Below, piece after piece: positions 63,710-64,000 of a stretch of 64,000 nt of DNA. Within the stretch, counting starts at the first letter, position 1. Each line of letters opens with the position of its first letter. The stretch comes from Membranipora membranacea (taxonomy: Eukaryota > Bryozoa > Gymnolaemata > Cheilostomatida > Membraniporidae). The notes beneath the pieces were generated by a model, which was not told where the DNA came from, searched no databases, and saw only the letters and a program-made list of their open reading frames with translations. A program made the translations under genes and the position numbers. Location: NCBI GenBank assembly GCA_914767715.1, contig OU612072.1, forward strand, positions 15,438,001-15,502,000. Reading direction: 5' to 3'.

Positions 63710-64000
63710 GTTAGAATGTCGTCTTTTAAAACATTCTTATTTTTTGTCAGCCATTGCAACCCATTGCACTTAAGTTTTAAAGGATTTTAGATGCTTGAAT
63801 GTTCAGAATAGAGAAATATGGCATTGAATTGTGTAGCCTGTTTAAGCGAGCAATGCTTGTCAAGACAGGCTACAAATTGTCCTGAATATCAATAACTGAA
63901 ACTCAGTCAGTACTTCACACATCACAGAATGACATGTGAATAATAAAATGAGATGATTTGATACCTATTTTTCGCATCCAAACTTGTCAACTTAATTTTC
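63710..64000. other. Right edge, ACOX intron
   Basis: Intron sequence after ACOX exon 9 up to the window edge. No further exon was recognised in these 290 bases. Confidence 0.7.

Overview
This window is nuclear DNA of an animal. It is AT-rich, its genes are split by roughly 0.1-5 kb introns with GT-AG borders, and introns and spacers are packed with short inverted-repeat transposons and tRNA-derived SINEs. No exon pair I joined needed a frame repair: all phases agree. The gene set (SCYL1, a WSCD-type sulfotransferase, a caspase-fold protein, a secreted plant-type heme peroxidase, an acyl-CoA oxidase) fits a marine invertebrate, possibly an early-branching one such as a sponge or cnidarian. 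The sequence alone does not settle the phylum.

Layout. (1) 357-13976, plus strand: the last ten coding exons of SCYL1, a pseudokinase scaffold of Golgi-to-ER COPI traffic; the kinase-like part lies left of the window. (2) 28350-16414, minus strand, convergent with SCYL1: a type II membrane sulfotransferase related to WSCD proteins, with a 32-nt micro-exon and a tentative membrane-anchor exon. (3) 34042-30818, minus strand: a five-exon gene encoding ankyrin repeats followed by a caspase-fold domain (532 residues as read). (4) 34.1-44.0 kb: no gene recognised; it holds an old tandem duplication of about 1.5-1.8 kb per unit, SINEs and foldback elements. (5) 44079-55081, plus strand: an eleven-exon gene for a 389-residue secreted peroxidase of the plant/fungal/ascorbate type, with altered distal-pocket residues. 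(6) 57454-63709 and beyond, plus strand: the first nine recognised coding exons of peroxisomal acyl-CoA oxidase; the gene runs off the right edge.

The genes are ordinary animal neighbours and nothing suggests an operon. The two most unusual proteins are the ankyrin-caspase fusion (minus strand, about 30.8-34.0 kb) and the peroxidase that has both heme-pocket histidines but lacks the usual distal arginine and calcium-ligand aspartates.

Mobile DNA fills much of the rest. I could define a hAT-like foldback family with exact 8-bp target duplications (24168-24974 and 46774-46885), a Mutator-like short family with a 9-bp duplication (30293-30400 and relatives), a 443-bp element whose empty site is present elsewhere in the window (17568-18010 versus about 34950), two 255-bp palindromic elements, a 1.25-kb foldback and at least two tRNA-derived SINE families. 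All similarity statements rest on reading by eye and on remembered family motifs; no search was run.
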